Shown here piece by piece: positions 8,201-17,931 of a stretch of 64,000 bases of DNA (position 1 is its first letter; each line of letters starts with the position of its first letter). Below the pieces are notes generated by a model, which did no database searches, was not told the origin of the DNA, and saw only the letters and a program-made list of their open reading frames with translations. Position numbers and translations under genes: made by a program. The stretch covers positions 124,001 to 188,000 of the forward strand of contig CAVWXX010000027.1 of the NCBI GenBank assembly GCA_963759155.1, written 5' to 3'. Origin of the DNA: SZUA-36 sp963759155. Its GTDB lineage: Bacteria; Pseudomonadota; Gammaproteobacteria; Xanthomonadales; SZUA-36.

Positions 8201-9924
8201 ACCCTTCTTAGCAGGGCACGCCCGATAAAGCGGGCTTTATTACCCACGGTGAAGCGCTCCAGGTTGGTCTTCACGATGCCTTTTGTGAAGCGCGTGCGTT
8301 TGGAGTAATCGATTTTCACATCAACAATCACCGCTTTGTTGAGCGAAGCCAGCAAAAGTGCCTCATTGATTCCCTCTTCACAATGCCTGTCATTGTCTAT
8401 GGTGATAAATTCGCAACCTGTTGCGTCTGCTATCCCTTTGTATTTAACGTCGTGTAAAACAGTACAGGTCTTGCGGTTGTATGGGATCTCCTGTGCCTGG
8501 GAAATCTGTGACAATTCACCATCGTTGAAAACGAAGTAAACACCACCCAGCCCCAGTGATGAAGCGGTCAGGGTTTCCATACAGGTCATTAAAAAGGCAC
8601 CGTCACCAATGATGCCAACCACCTGCTTTTCAGGGTTGACGAGTTTGGCTGCCGTCACGGCGGGTGTGCAATAGCCCATGCAGTTGAAATCGGTCGGTGA
8701 AATAAATCCGCGTGCACGATGAATTGGCATCAATTCGGCGGTCAGGAAGGTGTGGTTGCCATCATCGGCCACCACGATGGCGTCATCGTTCAGTTGTTTG
8801 CGTAGTTCAGTAAAAAAACGTGCCGGGTTAACACGGCCCTTGCTGTCGTGTTTGAACCATTCATCGAGATAAGCCGCTTTGTCATTGCTGATGGCGGTTT
8901 TCAGGTTTTTGTTATCGGGTTTTGGCACGTGCATCGACTGCAATTGTTTCAGTAGCTCGGCCAGAACGACCTTGGCATCGCCTTCGATGGTGATGGAGGC
9001 CGGGTAGTTGGCATTGAATACATTCTTGTTGATATCAATATGGATCATGTTCTGTGGCGGGTTAACGCCATAGCTGCCTGTTGCGATTTCGCCAAAACGG
9101 GTTCCCACGGCCAGCATGCAGTCGCATTTCTTAAACGCATTCTCGGCTGCTGGTACTGCTGCGGGTCCAATGCCCATGCCGGTATGCAAGGGATGGTTAG
9201 CCGGGAACGAACTCAAGCCCTGCAATGTCGTTGCAACCGGTGCGCCGAGGAACTCGGCGATACCGATGGCTTCTTCAGTCGCATCAACCGCGCCCCAGCC
9301 CAAAAACATACCGGGTGAGCCGGCTTCATATAGCGTTTGCGCGGCCAGTTTTATCGCCTCATGATCGATTTTGTTTTCGATTGTCTCTGCAACAAATAGC
9401 GGTGTCTCTGATACCTCACCCGGAAACAGTTGAAAATTGACGGGTATTTCCACAAAAACGGGACCGGGTTCGCCCCGGGTGGCCACCTGGTAGGCTTCGT
9501 AGATCGCGGGAATGATCTGCTCGTAGGAATCAATTTTGAAGGTTTTTTTGGTGATCGGGGCGAGTAGGGCGTGTTGATCCATTTCGTGCAACTGGTAGGT
9601 TTTGCCACTGTCTGTACGGATACCACCGGCGATGACCAGCATCGGAATGCCATCCAGAAAGGCTTCTCCAATGCCGCTTGACGCGTGGGTGACACCGGCC
9701 GCCGGCACGATCAGCAAGGTACCGATATGGTCTGAGGTCCGGCTGATGGCATCGGCCATAAAAGCCGCTCCGCCTTCGTGCGTCACGAGAACCGGTTTAA
9801 TCAGTTCTGATTTGTTCAGTTCGTCATATATCTCGGTATTGTGAACACCGGGGATGCCAAAGGTGTACTTAACGCCAATTTGCTCAAGGGCAAACCGTGC
9901 CAGCCATGCGCCTGTTTTTTTCAT
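8194..9924 (-). CDS. Thiamine-diphosphate-dependent enzyme, acetolactate-synthase-like
   Basis: 576 aa, the usual length of the family. It has the N-terminal pyrimidine-binding domain with the activating glutamate (VTHEGGAAFMADA, about residues 48-60), a central domain, and a C-terminal PP-binding domain with GDGAFLMTCMETLTASSLGLGG and the Mg2+-binding GDG...N pattern. Substrate specificity (acetolactate, oxalyl, sulfoacetaldehyde, phenylglyoxylate or other) cannot be assigned. There is no regulatory subunit next door. It lies 30 nt downstream of a FAD dehydrogenase gene on the same strand. The pair probably forms one operon and may act on one carbon source. Confidence 0.8.
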   Translation of the reverse strand: MKKTGAWLARFALEQIGVKYTFGIPGVHNTEIYDELNKSELIKPVLVTHEGGAAFMADAISRTSDHIGTLLIVPAAGVTHASSGIGEAFLDGIPMLVIAGGIRTDSGKTYQLHEMDQHALLAPITKKTFKIDSYEQIIPAIYEAYQVATRGEPGPVFVEIPVNFQLFPGEVSETPLFVAETIENKIDHEAIKLAAQTLYEAGSPGMFLGWGAVDATEEAIGIAEFLGAPVATTLQGLSSFPANHPLHTGMGIGPAAVPAAENAFKKCDCMLAVGTRFGEIATGSYGVNPPQNMIHIDINKNVFNANYPASITIEGDAKVVLAELLKQLQSMHVPKPDNKNLKTAISNDKAAYLDEWFKHDSKGRVNPARFFTELRKQLNDDAIVVADDGNHTFLTAELMPIHRARGFISPTDFNCMGYCTPAVTAAKLVNPEKQVVGIIGDGAFLMTCMETLTASSLGLGGVYFVFNDGELSQISQAQEIPYNRKTCTVLHDVKYKGIADATGCEFITIDNDRHCEEGINEALLLASLNKAVIVDVKIDYSKRTRFTKGIVKTNLERFTVGNKARFIGRALLRRVL

Positions 9925-9954
9925 CTTGATCTCTTTGGGTCGTAATCTGTGTCG

Positions 9955-11595
9955 TTATGGGGTTAGCGGCTGGCCGGTGATGGAGCGCACGGCCATGCGG
10001 GCGTTCAAAATACAGTTGGAAATAAATGTTCCCTCGAGCGATTTTAGCCCATTGATACCACCACCACCGAAACCGGCGGCTTCACCGGCTGCATATAAGC
10101 CTGGTATCGGTTGGCCGCTTCCGGATAGAACACGGCTCTGAAGATCGGTCTGGATACCACCCATGCTCTTACGGCTGACGATAAACTCCCGGAAGGCAAC
10201 CAGCGGCATGGATTTTTTATCGAGTATTTTTGCAAATTTGCAGGTTCTCGAACGGTCGCCACGCCAGTGCCTGACCTGTGCGATGCGTCTGAGTTGATCG
10301 TCGTTGTGAAACTCCGGGCCGCGGTCTATCTGCGCGTCATAGTCATCAATGGCCTTCTTGACGTTTTCAAGCACAACCGTGCCGCTGCCGACAGTCTGAC
10401 TGCTTGCATTCATCTTGTTCATCTTCTCGACAAGTTCTTCAAGACTGTCACCGGTGACCACGTCTTCACATTCATCGACCAGGTATTCCAGCAGTTTGTG
10501 GTTGCCAAGAAAGATATCTCTGGCCAGTTGAAAAATGCGCCGGTCACGAAATGCCGTATTGCTCTCCGCACCGGATACGGCAATCTCTTTCATGGCAATT
10601 TTCCAGTTCATCAGTTGCCAGCTATACCCATGCGAGTCCATGGCGATACGTTTGCAGATATTGTGCGTGTCAAAACCGGTTACCAGTGGTAAAGGGCCAA
10701 AGCGCTTGCCGGTCGCATCCAGCCATAGTGCGGACTTCGGCGGAATCAGGCTCAGGCCTTCTTTGGGTACACGCGGGGCAGGGTGATGAATACCTGCCGC
10801 ATAATTCCACATCTGATGCAGGTGGGTGACATTGCCATCGATGCGTTGAACTGCGTCATGCAAGCAGCCATCTGCATAGGCGTGTGCGCCGTTCAGTATA
10901 TGTTGTGGTGCTTTACCCCAGCTTTGATCCCACTCCTTTTTCACCCGGTCTATATCGCCGTTGATACCCCCGCTGGCCACCAGTACGATATCGGATTCAA
11001 TCTCAAAGGCCGCGCCCGTCTTTTCGTGAGAACCCTTCAGTCCGCTAATTTTTTGTTTGTTTTTTAGCAGTGATTCAACTTTATGATCAAATAGATAGGT
11101 TATATTACTAGAATTAGGATGATCTTTGAGTTCCTTGATGAGTGTGAGCATCAGGTGTCGCCCGGTACCCCAGATAATATGATAGCGGGGTAGTGAGTTT
11201 CCATCACCGAACTCGCCTCTTTCCACCCAATGGGGAATGGGAAAGAACTTGATCCCCCTGGGTTTTAGCCAGTTGTAAATGTCATCGACACTGCGGTTGA
11301 CGTAAAGCTCAGCCCATTGCCGGGGCCAATGGTCGTCCTCCTTGAAGTGAGCGCAGGCATGCCAGTCCCTGAGGGCGATCCGGGGAGAGTCATGAATCTT
11401 ATTCAGGCGCTGCACCGGTGTATTGATGAGGGTCATGCCGCCCAGTGACTGTGTGGCGAGACCACCAAGGTTCTGTTCAGAATCACGGTCGACGAGGACG
11501 ATCTTTAAGCCCTGATCAAGTAATTCGATAGCCGCAGTGATACCTGCCAGGCCGCCACCAACAATTGCTACATCAAAGCTCAATTTTTCATGCAC
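9955..11595 (-). CDS. FAD-binding dehydrogenase (KstD / fumarate-reductase-like fold)
   Basis: 546 aa. The N-terminal dinucleotide site VAIVGGGLAGITAAIELLDQG is followed by a Glu/Asp-containing second strand (VLVDRD). The C-terminal FAD contact is GLYAAGEAAGFGGGGINGLKSLEGTF (given here only as its start and end). The family covers 3-ketosteroid dehydrogenases, fumarate reductases and a large group of uncharacterised predicted oxidoreductases, and this protein fits the last group best. It is the first gene of a two-gene unit with the TPP enzyme and divergent from the acyl-CoA dehydrogenase. Confidence 0.75.
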   Translation of the reverse strand: MHEKLSFDVAIVGGGLAGITAAIELLDQGLKIVLVDRDSEQNLGGLATQSLGGMTLINTPVQRLNKIHDSPRIALRDWHACAHFKEDDHWPRQWAELYVNRSVDDIYNWLKPRGIKFFPIPHWVERGEFGDGNSLPRYHIIWGTGRHLMLTLIKELKDHPNSSNITYLFDHKVESLLKNKQKISGLKGSHEKTGAAFEIESDIVLVASGGINGDIDRVKKEWDQSWGKAPQHILNGAHAYADGCLHDAVQRIDGNVTHLHQMWNYAAGIHHPAPRVPKEGLSLIPPKSALWLDATGKRFGPLPLVTGFDTHNICKRIAMDSHGYSWQLMNWKIAMKEIAVSGAESNTAFRDRRIFQLARDIFLGNHKLLEYLVDECEDVVTGDSLEELVEKMNKMNASSQTVGSGTVVLENVKKAIDDYDAQIDRGPEFHNDDQLRRIAQVRHWRGDRSRTCKFAKILDKKSMPLVAFREFIVSRKSMGGIQTDLQSRVLSGSGQPIPGLYAAGEAAGFGGGGINGLKSLEGTFISNCILNARMAVRSITGQPLTP

Positions 11596-11674
11596 TCAAG
11601 GTATCCCCGAAGAGCGAAAATGATCATAATATAGGACGTTATATCACACTATTTGCACACAAGGATTGTATCCG

Positions 11675-13453
11675 ATGAGCGACTACCGTTTCCCCTACAA
11701 AGATGCTTCTTTTTTAATCAATCATATTCTCGATTTCGATCAGGCCTGCGCAGATGCCGGTCTCGATGAGGTCAATAGCGAATTGGCGGACGCCATTTTG
11801 GAGGAGGCCGGCCGTCTCGGCAGCGAGGTTTTCGCGCCGCTGAATGTGGTCGGAGATACGAAAGGCGCTACGCTTGAAGGCGATGGCGTGCACGAAACAC
11901 CGGGTTTTGCAGAGGCCTATCAGCAGTATGCCGAAATGGGCTGGGCCGCCCTCTGTGCGGGCGAGGAATATGGCGGTCAGGCGATGCCACGGGTGTTAGG
12001 GGCTGCCACCACCGAGATATGGTATTCGGCCTGTACAGCATTATCGCTGTGCCCCCTGTTAACCACGGGTGCGGTTGAGGCTATTTCAAAACATGGCACC
12101 CAGGAGCTGAAAAGCGCCTACTTGCCCGACATGATCAGTGGTAACTGGACCGGGTCCATGTGCCTCACGGAATCCGCAGCGGGCTCAGACCTCGCAGCAG
12201 TTGCCTGTAAGGCGGTGCCGAAAGATGATCATTTTCTGATCAGTGGTCAAAAAATCTATATCACCTGGGGTGATCACCAGATGACGGAAAACATTATTCA
12301 TCTCGTGCTGGCACGACTTCCGGATGCACCGGCGGGTGTCAGGGGGATTTCCCTGTTCCTCGTGCCGAAGTTTTTACTGGATGAAAACGGCCGCCCGGGT
12401 GAGCGTAATGACGTCTATTGCGTGGGTATTGAACACAAGCTGGGTATCCATGGCAGTCCCACCTGTACCATGAGTTTTGGTGATAACGGTGGAGCGGTTG
12501 GTTACCTGGTAGGTAAACCCAACCAGGGTCTGATGGCCATGTTTACGATGATGAATGAAGCGCGTCAGGGTGTTGGCATCCAGGGCCTGGGCGTTGCTGA
12601 GGCCTCTTTCCAGCAGGCCGTGCCTTACGCCAAAGAGCGTCTCCAGGGGACGCGCAGTGATGGTTCGCGCTATCCGATCATTGAGTTCCCCGATGTTCGA
12701 CGTATGCTGATGCTGATGAAGTCGGCCACTGAAGCCATGCGCGGCCTGGCTTACCTGGCAGCGGCCGAGACTGACCTGGAGCACAACGCGAGCGACCCTG
12801 AAAAAGCACAACAACATGCCTTACGGGTTGGCCTTTACACACCCATCGTCAAAGGTTGGTTGACCGAACTGTCCCAGGAACTCACTTACCTGGGTACACA
12901 GGTACATGGTGGTATGGGCTATGTCGAGGAAACCGGTAGTGCGCAGTTTTACCGTGATGCGCGCATCATGACCATTTACGAGGGAACCACGGGTATCCAG
13001 GGTCTGGACCTGGTTGGCCGTAAAACACTCGGTGATGGCGGTGTGGCGCTGCAGGGCTTGCTCGATGAAATGCAGGCTACGGTTGAAGATATGGCCGCAG
13101 TGGATGGGCTCGGAGAGATGGCCGATGCTTTGAGGGCAGCTGTAGACCAGGGTGTCCAGGCAAGGGCCTGGTTGCTTGAGAAAGGCTCACAGGATCGCAA
13201 TGACGCCGGTGGCGCCAGTGTTAATTTCATGATGTTGATGGGCTACCTCTGCGGCGGCTGGGTGATGGGTAAATCAGCAATCAAGGCAACCCAGCTGCTG
13301 GCTGCCGGTGGTGGCGATGAAGCCTTTTTGAAAACCAAGCAGGTCACGACACGTTTTTACTTTGAGCACCTGCTGCCACGTACCGCCGCTTATCTTGCAA
13401 CGATCCTGGCAGGTAGTGAAAGCATGATGGCACTGGATGCCGAACAGTTCTGA
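11675..13453 (+). CDS. Large acyl-CoA dehydrogenase (DmdC-like class)
   Basis: 592 aa from ATG 11675 (AAGGA 9 nt upstream). It is about 200 residues longer than classical acyl-CoA dehydrogenases. It has an N-terminal extension, the FAD-binding middle domain (MCLTESAAGSDLAAV, then KIYITWGDH), a C-terminal helical domain containing the catalytic-base context IYEGTTGIQGLDLVGRK, and the additional C-terminal domain typical of this long class. The class includes 3-methylmercaptopropionyl-CoA dehydrogenase DmdC, but neighbours do not include other DMSP genes. The true acyl substrate is therefore open. The tpm-like methyltransferase follows 30 nt later. Confidence 0.85.
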   Translation: MSDYRFPYKDASFLINHILDFDQACADAGLDEVNSELADAILEEAGRLGSEVFAPLNVVGDTKGATLEGDGVHETPGFAEAYQQYAEMGWAALCAGEEYGGQAMPRVLGAATTEIWYSACTALSLCPLLTTGAVEAISKHGTQELKSAYLPDMISGNWTGSMCLTESAAGSDLAAVACKAVPKDDHFLISGQKIYITWGDHQMTENIIHLVLARLPDAPAGVRGISLFLVPKFLLDENGRPGERNDVYCVGIEHKLGIHGSPTCTMSFGDNGGAVGYLVGKPNQGLMAMFTMMNEARQGVGIQGLGVAEASFQQAVPYAKERLQGTRSDGSRYPIIEFPDVRRMLMLMKSATEAMRGLAYLAAAETDLEHNASDPEKAQQHALRVGLYTPIVKGWLTELSQELTYLGTQVHGGMGYVEETGSAQFYRDARIMTIYEGTTGIQGLDLVGRKTLGDGGVALQGLLDEMQATVEDMAAVDGLGEMADALRAAVDQGVQARAWLLEKGSQDRNDAGGASVNFMMLMGYLCGGWVMGKSAIKATQLLAAGGGDEAFLKTKQVTTRFYFEHLLPRTAAYLATILAGSESMMALDAEQF

Positions 13454-13483
13454 GTTCAGGCGCTGCTCAGGTCGTGGTTAGCC

Positions 13484-14122
13484 ATGCATGATGAATGGCT
13501 GGCCCGCTGGGAGCAAGGTCAAACCGGCTGGCACGAAACCGGTGGCAGCAGTGCGCTTCGCAAGTACTGGCCCCGGCTCAAAACGGGCAGTCGCGTGCTT
13601 GTGCCCTTGTGCGGAAAGTCACACGACCTGTTATGGCTGGCAGAGCAGGGCTTTGACGTTACCGGTGTAGAGCTTTCAGAAATCGCAGCACGGGCCTTTT
13701 TCAACGACTCAGGTATCCGCTTTGAGCTTGAAAAAGCGGGTGGGCTGTTATGGTTTCGAGCGTTGAAGTACCGCCTGGACATCGTTTGCGGGGATTACTT
13801 CGGGTTTTCCGATGAGCCTTTCGATGCCCTGTACGACCGGGCCGCACTGGTTGCTTTATCTTCTGAGCTTCGTCCTGCGTATGTTGAACACACCAAAACG
13901 TTATTAAAGGCGGATGCTGCGCAATTATTGCTTACGCTTGAGTACGACCAGTCAAAGGTTGGCGGCCCGCCATTTTCGGTGTTACCAAAAGAGGTGAACG
14001 CTCACTGGCCGCGCCTGCAAAGGGTTGGTCAACTGTGTGCACTCAAAAATATGCCGCCAAAATACCGGGAAGCTCAATTGAGTGAGTTTGTCGAAGCGGT
14101 ATGGTTGTCAGCGCCAGGTTAG
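13484..14122 (+). CDS. tpm: Thiopurine S-methyltransferase family
   Basis: 212 aa, full family length. The N-terminus W-x3-W...GWHE, motif VLVPLCGKSHDLLWLAEQG and the VTGVELSEIA strand are hallmarks of bacterial TPMT proteins, as are GDYFG and YDRAALVAL. These enzymes methylate thiols, selenium or tellurite using SAM. The natural substrate is uncertain. It lies 30 nt after the acyl-CoA dehydrogenase, so co-transcription is likely. Confidence 0.9.
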   Translation: MHDEWLARWEQGQTGWHETGGSSALRKYWPRLKTGSRVLVPLCGKSHDLLWLAEQGFDVTGVELSEIAARAFFNDSGIRFELEKAGGLLWFRALKYRLDIVCGDYFGFSDEPFDALYDRAALVALSSELRPAYVEHTKTLLKADAAQLLLTLEYDQSKVGGPPFSVLPKEVNAHWPRLQRVGQLCALKNMPPKYREAQLSEFVEAVWLSAPG

Positions 14123-14142
14123 GTCCGGGGGGTGAGCAGGGG

Positions 14143-14850
14143 CTAAGGTTTCTGTAGCAGGTCGACGCGAATGGGTGTCAAAAATAGTGCGCCATCGTCA
14201 CCGAGATGGTGCTCGAACATCTGTTTAACCTTGTCGAAAAGATTCTGATCGAGCTCATGGTCGGTGTGACTTACGTTGATAATGGTGTTTTCAAACTCGG
14301 CAAAGTCCCTGTAGCGTCTTGGTGTATTGAAAAAAACTTCCTCAACCAGCGTGAACATTTTTCCATCTACGGCCCTTTTTATCGTATTGAATGCTTCTTC
14401 TCTAACCTCTTGTTCATTGTGAAATAAGCTCAGTATTTCATTGAAATCACCAGAAAAAATTGGTTCAGAAATGTACAAAAATCCGCCTGGCTTCAATACA
14501 CGCCTGATTTCCTGCAACGATACCTCCATCAACTCCACCGGTATGTGATGCAGAGATTTGAACATCAACACGATATCGACCGATTCATCACTCAATGGAA
14601 TGTCCTGTGCGCCGGCAAGGCCAAATTCCACATTGGGTAAATCATTGATCAACAGGTTGTTTTGATGGGCGACCTCGTCAACTTCCAAAGCGGTGATTCG
14701 GCGATTAACACCTGAAGTTGCGATATCCCGGGTCTTTTGAGCAAGACCACAGCCGAGTTCTAAAATATGTTTCTTATCCAACGCCAGTAGACGGTTGTAA
14801 ACCTCGGCTTCCAGGCAGGCTAAATTGATAGGGTCGGCTGCAATTTTCAT
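14143..14850 (-). CDS. Class I SAM-dependent methyltransferase
   Basis: 235 aa. Motif I ILELGCGLAQKTRDIA (about residue 35), an acidic strand ITALEVDE, motif IV VDIVLMFKSLHHIP and the post-motif EIRRVLKPGGFLYISEP define a small-molecule methyltransferase of the UbiE/ArsM-like kind. No substrate-specific feature. The next upstream gene, also a methyltransferase, ends 12 nt before this start, so they form an operon. Confidence 0.8.
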   Translation of the reverse strand: MKIAADPINLACLEAEVYNRLLALDKKHILELGCGLAQKTRDIATSGVNRRITALEVDEVAHQNNLLINDLPNVEFGLAGAQDIPLSDESVDIVLMFKSLHHIPVELMEVSLQEIRRVLKPGGFLYISEPIFSGDFNEILSLFHNEQEVREEAFNTIKRAVDGKMFTLVEEVFFNTPRRYRDFAEFENTIINVSHTDHELDQNLFDKVKQMFEHHLGDDGALFLTPIRVDLLQKP

Positions 14851-14862
14851 CGCTGGACAGCC

Positions 14863-15615
14863 CTAAACGTGCGCCGCGACCATCACACGCTTGTGATAGC
14901 GCAGTTGCTCATAGGCATCTTCGGGTGGTTCGAGTACGGTGGCGCTGGAAAAACCGATTTTCTCGAGTATCCACATCAGAGCATCGAGACTCGGTACCAG
15001 GCTGATCCCGGTAACACTGGCTTCGGGGCCGTGGGTATCATCCATCTCATCGATAATGCCAAAGCTGCCTTTGAGTGGGCGAACATACTGGTAACTGCCG
15101 TAATCCACAAAGCCGGTCATACCCGGGACAACCTGGGTTTCAATGATGCATAGATTTTTGCACAGATCGCGGCAGGTGCGCAGGGCGCCAATCGGGTTTT
15201 CCAGGTGGTAAAGCAGGCCCAGCATTAGCACCACGTCAAATTGCCCCAGTTTTTCACTGCTTAAATCATGCACATCCCCCTGTTGAAAGGAAAGTTGCTC
15301 CATTTCATAGATGTTGGAAATCAACTTGCTGTCATCCACGTGCGATTGACGGGCATCGATACCCAAAACCGGTGAGAAGCCGGCGCGCGCCATATTGACC
15401 GCAAACCAACCCTGGTGAGAGGCCAGGTCTAACGCTGATAAACCGGTCCGCCCGGCGCCCAGGTTTCTGTCCAGGTAGGATTCCAGCATCCGCCAGCGGG
15501 TGTCATGGATCACATGGATATCCGCGTCGTGATAGGTGGACGTTGAACTGCCATCAGGCAATTCATAGGCATAAAACCACTCCCTCGAGTGTGCCTGTTC
15601 GATCAATGTGGACAT
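14863..15615 (-). CDS. Class I SAM-dependent methyltransferase
   Basis: 250 aa from ATG 15615, preferred because GGAG lies 6 nt upstream. A longer frame reaches 15696 but adds a leader with no family resemblance. Motif I is degenerate (LSALDLASHQGWFAVNMARAG). VLGIDARQSHVDD and FDVVLMLGLLYHLENP follow, a layout like the CmoB/DUF1698-type and sugar/peptide methyltransferases. First gene of the two-methyltransferase operon; the shared substrate is unknown. Confidence 0.75.
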   Translation of the reverse strand: MSTLIEQAHSREWFYAYELPDGSSTSTYHDADIHVIHDTRWRMLESYLDRNLGAGRTGLSALDLASHQGWFAVNMARAGFSPVLGIDARQSHVDDSKLISNIYEMEQLSFQQGDVHDLSSEKLGQFDVVLMLGLLYHLENPIGALRTCRDLCKNLCIIETQVVPGMTGFVDYGSYQYVRPLKGSFGIIDEMDDTHGPEASVTGISLVPSLDALMWILEKIGFSSATVLEPPEDAYEQLRYHKRVMVAAHV

Positions 15616-15720
15616 GGAAAACTCCGATAAGAATTTAGCGGTGGAATTATGACAGCAGCTAATGCTGAGAACCAGTGTCACGCGCGTCGGGATCACAAGG
15701 TGTCGTTGTCAGGAGAGGTG

Positions 15721-17028
15721 TCAACTTGACGACCGCTTAGCCGAGAATTTTCGCGACAGGGCATACAAGACTGTGCCAAAGCCCATAAATACCAGGGTGG
15801 TCATCCAGGACTGGGCGGAGGCGTAGGTAATCAACCACAGGCTTAACAGGACGGCGATAGCGGGAATCAGAAAACCACCCGGCAGGGTGAATTGCCCCGG
15901 TATGGGTTCGGTTGATTTTTCCAGTCGTGGAAGCGCCACGATACACACAATGTATGTCAGCAACCTGACGAGCGTGCTCATGACCGCCAACCACACAAAG
16001 CTACCGGTCAGTGCCAGCAGCAGGCATAAAATACCGTAAAACCACAGGGAGGTATGAGGTGTTTGAAACCTGTGGTGTACACGTGCAAACCACGAAGGCA
16101 AGCTGCCCTCAAGTGCGAGTGCGTAGGTCATTCTCGGTGCCGATAGAAAAGTCGACTGCAGGTTGCCGCCAATTGAAAAAACCGCACCGAGCGTCAGGAT
16201 GGTCGCTCCAATAGGCCCCAAAAGCACTACCGCAACATCTGTCAACGCCTTCGAACTCGAAGCCACATCCGGCAAGCTTGAGATGGCTATCATCTGGATA
16301 AGTACATAAACCAGCCCGGTGAAAAGTATCGTGTTGACCATCGCCCTGGGAAGGTCGCGGCGTGGATGGTGGCCTTCACCCGCTGCTACCGATGTGCCTT
16401 CAAAACCGACATAGGCATAGAGTACGATTAATACAGCCTCACTCAGTTGGCCGAATTCGGGCAGATCGGCTCCACCCAGCATTTGTAAATCGATATGGCC
16501 CAGGCCAAACAGGACCAGCAGCGATAAAGGCAAGAGTTTCAGCGCAGTTAACAGGTAGATAATGCCGATACTATTCCTCGTGCCGCGGACGTTCAGCCAG
16601 GTTAACCCCATGATCAATACCGTCAAGACAATGGAGCGAACCGGATTATCTGCAAACGGTGACCAGAACCAACTGGCGTAAGTGATCAATAGGTTGGCAT
16701 TTGCACCCATGGCCGTCGCACGTCCGAGGTAAGCAAGCCAGCCGGTCTGAAAACCGACAAACGGGCCGAAGGCGTGACTCGCATAAAGGACGATACCACC
16801 AGTATCACGAAACATGCTGGAGGCGCGGGCAAATGACAGTACCACGCTGAAAATCAGTATGCCTGCGATAACAAACAACCAAGGGCTGAACGCCCCGGTC
16901 TTGGCAGCAGCCACGGCAGGCAGGCCAAAGATACCTGCACCGATGACACTATTGAGCGCCATCGCACTATAACCGGTTTTACTGATCGCCCGGCGTAGCG
17001 CCGGTGCTGGGCTGTCCTGATCTGTCAT
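15721..17028 (-). CDS. APC-family amino-acid permease
   Basis: 435 aa with about 12 predicted membrane helices. The first helix carries the family signature NSVIGAGIFGLPA, and helix 6 contains LYAYVGFEG, part of the amine-substrate site in the LeuT fold. It is probably a proton-coupled inner-membrane amino-acid importer. The particular substrate cannot be assigned. Monocistronic as far as can be seen. Confidence 0.85.
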   Translation of the reverse strand: MTDQDSPAPALRRAISKTGYSAMALNSVIGAGIFGLPAVAAAKTGAFSPWLFVIAGILIFSVVLSFARASSMFRDTGGIVLYASHAFGPFVGFQTGWLAYLGRATAMGANANLLITYASWFWSPFADNPVRSIVLTVLIMGLTWLNVRGTRNSIGIIYLLTALKLLPLSLLVLFGLGHIDLQMLGGADLPEFGQLSEAVLIVLYAYVGFEGTSVAAGEGHHPRRDLPRAMVNTILFTGLVYVLIQMIAISSLPDVASSSKALTDVAVVLLGPIGATILTLGAVFSIGGNLQSTFLSAPRMTYALALEGSLPSWFARVHHRFQTPHTSLWFYGILCLLLALTGSFVWLAVMSTLVRLLTYIVCIVALPRLEKSTEPIPGQFTLPGGFLIPAIAVLLSLWLITYASAQSWMTTLVFMGFGTVLYALSRKFSAKRSSS

Positions 17029-17273
17029 GATTTAACCGTTGCCTGGTGGTAAGGGGCTCGACAGTGTTATCCAGGCATAGTTTTAGCGCTGCGCTTAAAT
17101 GCCGGATAAGCCACTCTAAAGTATGCCGGTGTTTTGCTCAAGACTGTTCTGCCCGCCTGACATGCCGGCAGAGTTACTGATGATCTTGAACCGGATTGTG
17201 TTACGGTTGTGGTGCTGGTTTTTCAACCACATCGAATATATTGAGCATAATCAAGTATTTTACCGGTGGAATT

Positions 17274-17888
17274 ATGAAACTATTTTACTCGCCCGGTGCT
17301 TGTTCACTGGCACCCATGATCGTTGCCGAATGGCTGGGTATAAAGCTGGGTTTGCAAAAGGTGGACCTGCAGAATCTCGACGAATCCTTTCTCCGTAACA
17401 ACCCGATGGGTGCGGTTCCGGTTTTACAGATGAACGATGGTGAATATAAAAACCAGGTGGATGCCATCCTGCAATATTTCTGTGCCCTGAACCCTGAAGG
17501 AAAGCTTGTCGGTGAGGATATTTTTGAATGGTTTGAGTTGGACCGGTGGATCGCATTTCTGACGGGTGATTTTCACCCTGCCTTTGCTCCCTGGTTCAAA
17601 CCGTTGCGTTTTACAACAGCGAGAGATGATGCGTCTATCGCCGCCGTCAGAACAGCTGCGGTTAACCACATTAACAAGGTTGCTGCGGTATTGGAGGATA
17701 AAATTGGTCCAACACACCATATTGTTCTCAACCGGCGTACCATGGTGGATGCCTATGCGTTCTCAATGGTTCGCTGGATGGAATACATGGGCGGCGGACT
17801 GGACTCCTATCCCAATATCCGCCGCTTCATAGACTATATGAAGGCGGACCTGGGTGTTCAACAGGCCCTGAAAAAAGAATCAGCCTGA
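17274..17888 (+). CDS. Glutathione S-transferase family protein (beta-like)
   Basis: 204 aa from ATG 17274. The thioredoxin-fold domain starts MKLFYSPGACSLAPMI, with Cys in the position used by bacterial beta-class GSTs, and continues to NNPMGAVPVLQ with the cis-proline that binds glutathione. The C-terminal all-helical domain (about 85-204) is divergent. It may detoxify electrophiles. A reading frame extending upstream to 17196 adds unrelated residues. The ribosome site is weak (GGTGG). Confidence 0.8.
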   Translation: MKLFYSPGACSLAPMIVAEWLGIKLGLQKVDLQNLDESFLRNNPMGAVPVLQMNDGEYKNQVDAILQYFCALNPEGKLVGEDIFEWFELDRWIAFLTGDFHPAFAPWFKPLRFTTARDDASIAAVRTAAVNHINKVAAVLEDKIGPTHHIVLNRRTMVDAYAFSMVRWMEYMGGGLDSYPNIRRFIDYMKADLGVQQALKKESA

Positions 17889-17931
17889 ACAAGGTGACTT
17901 GGGCCTTTGGAAGCCAGCGTTCGCATCACGG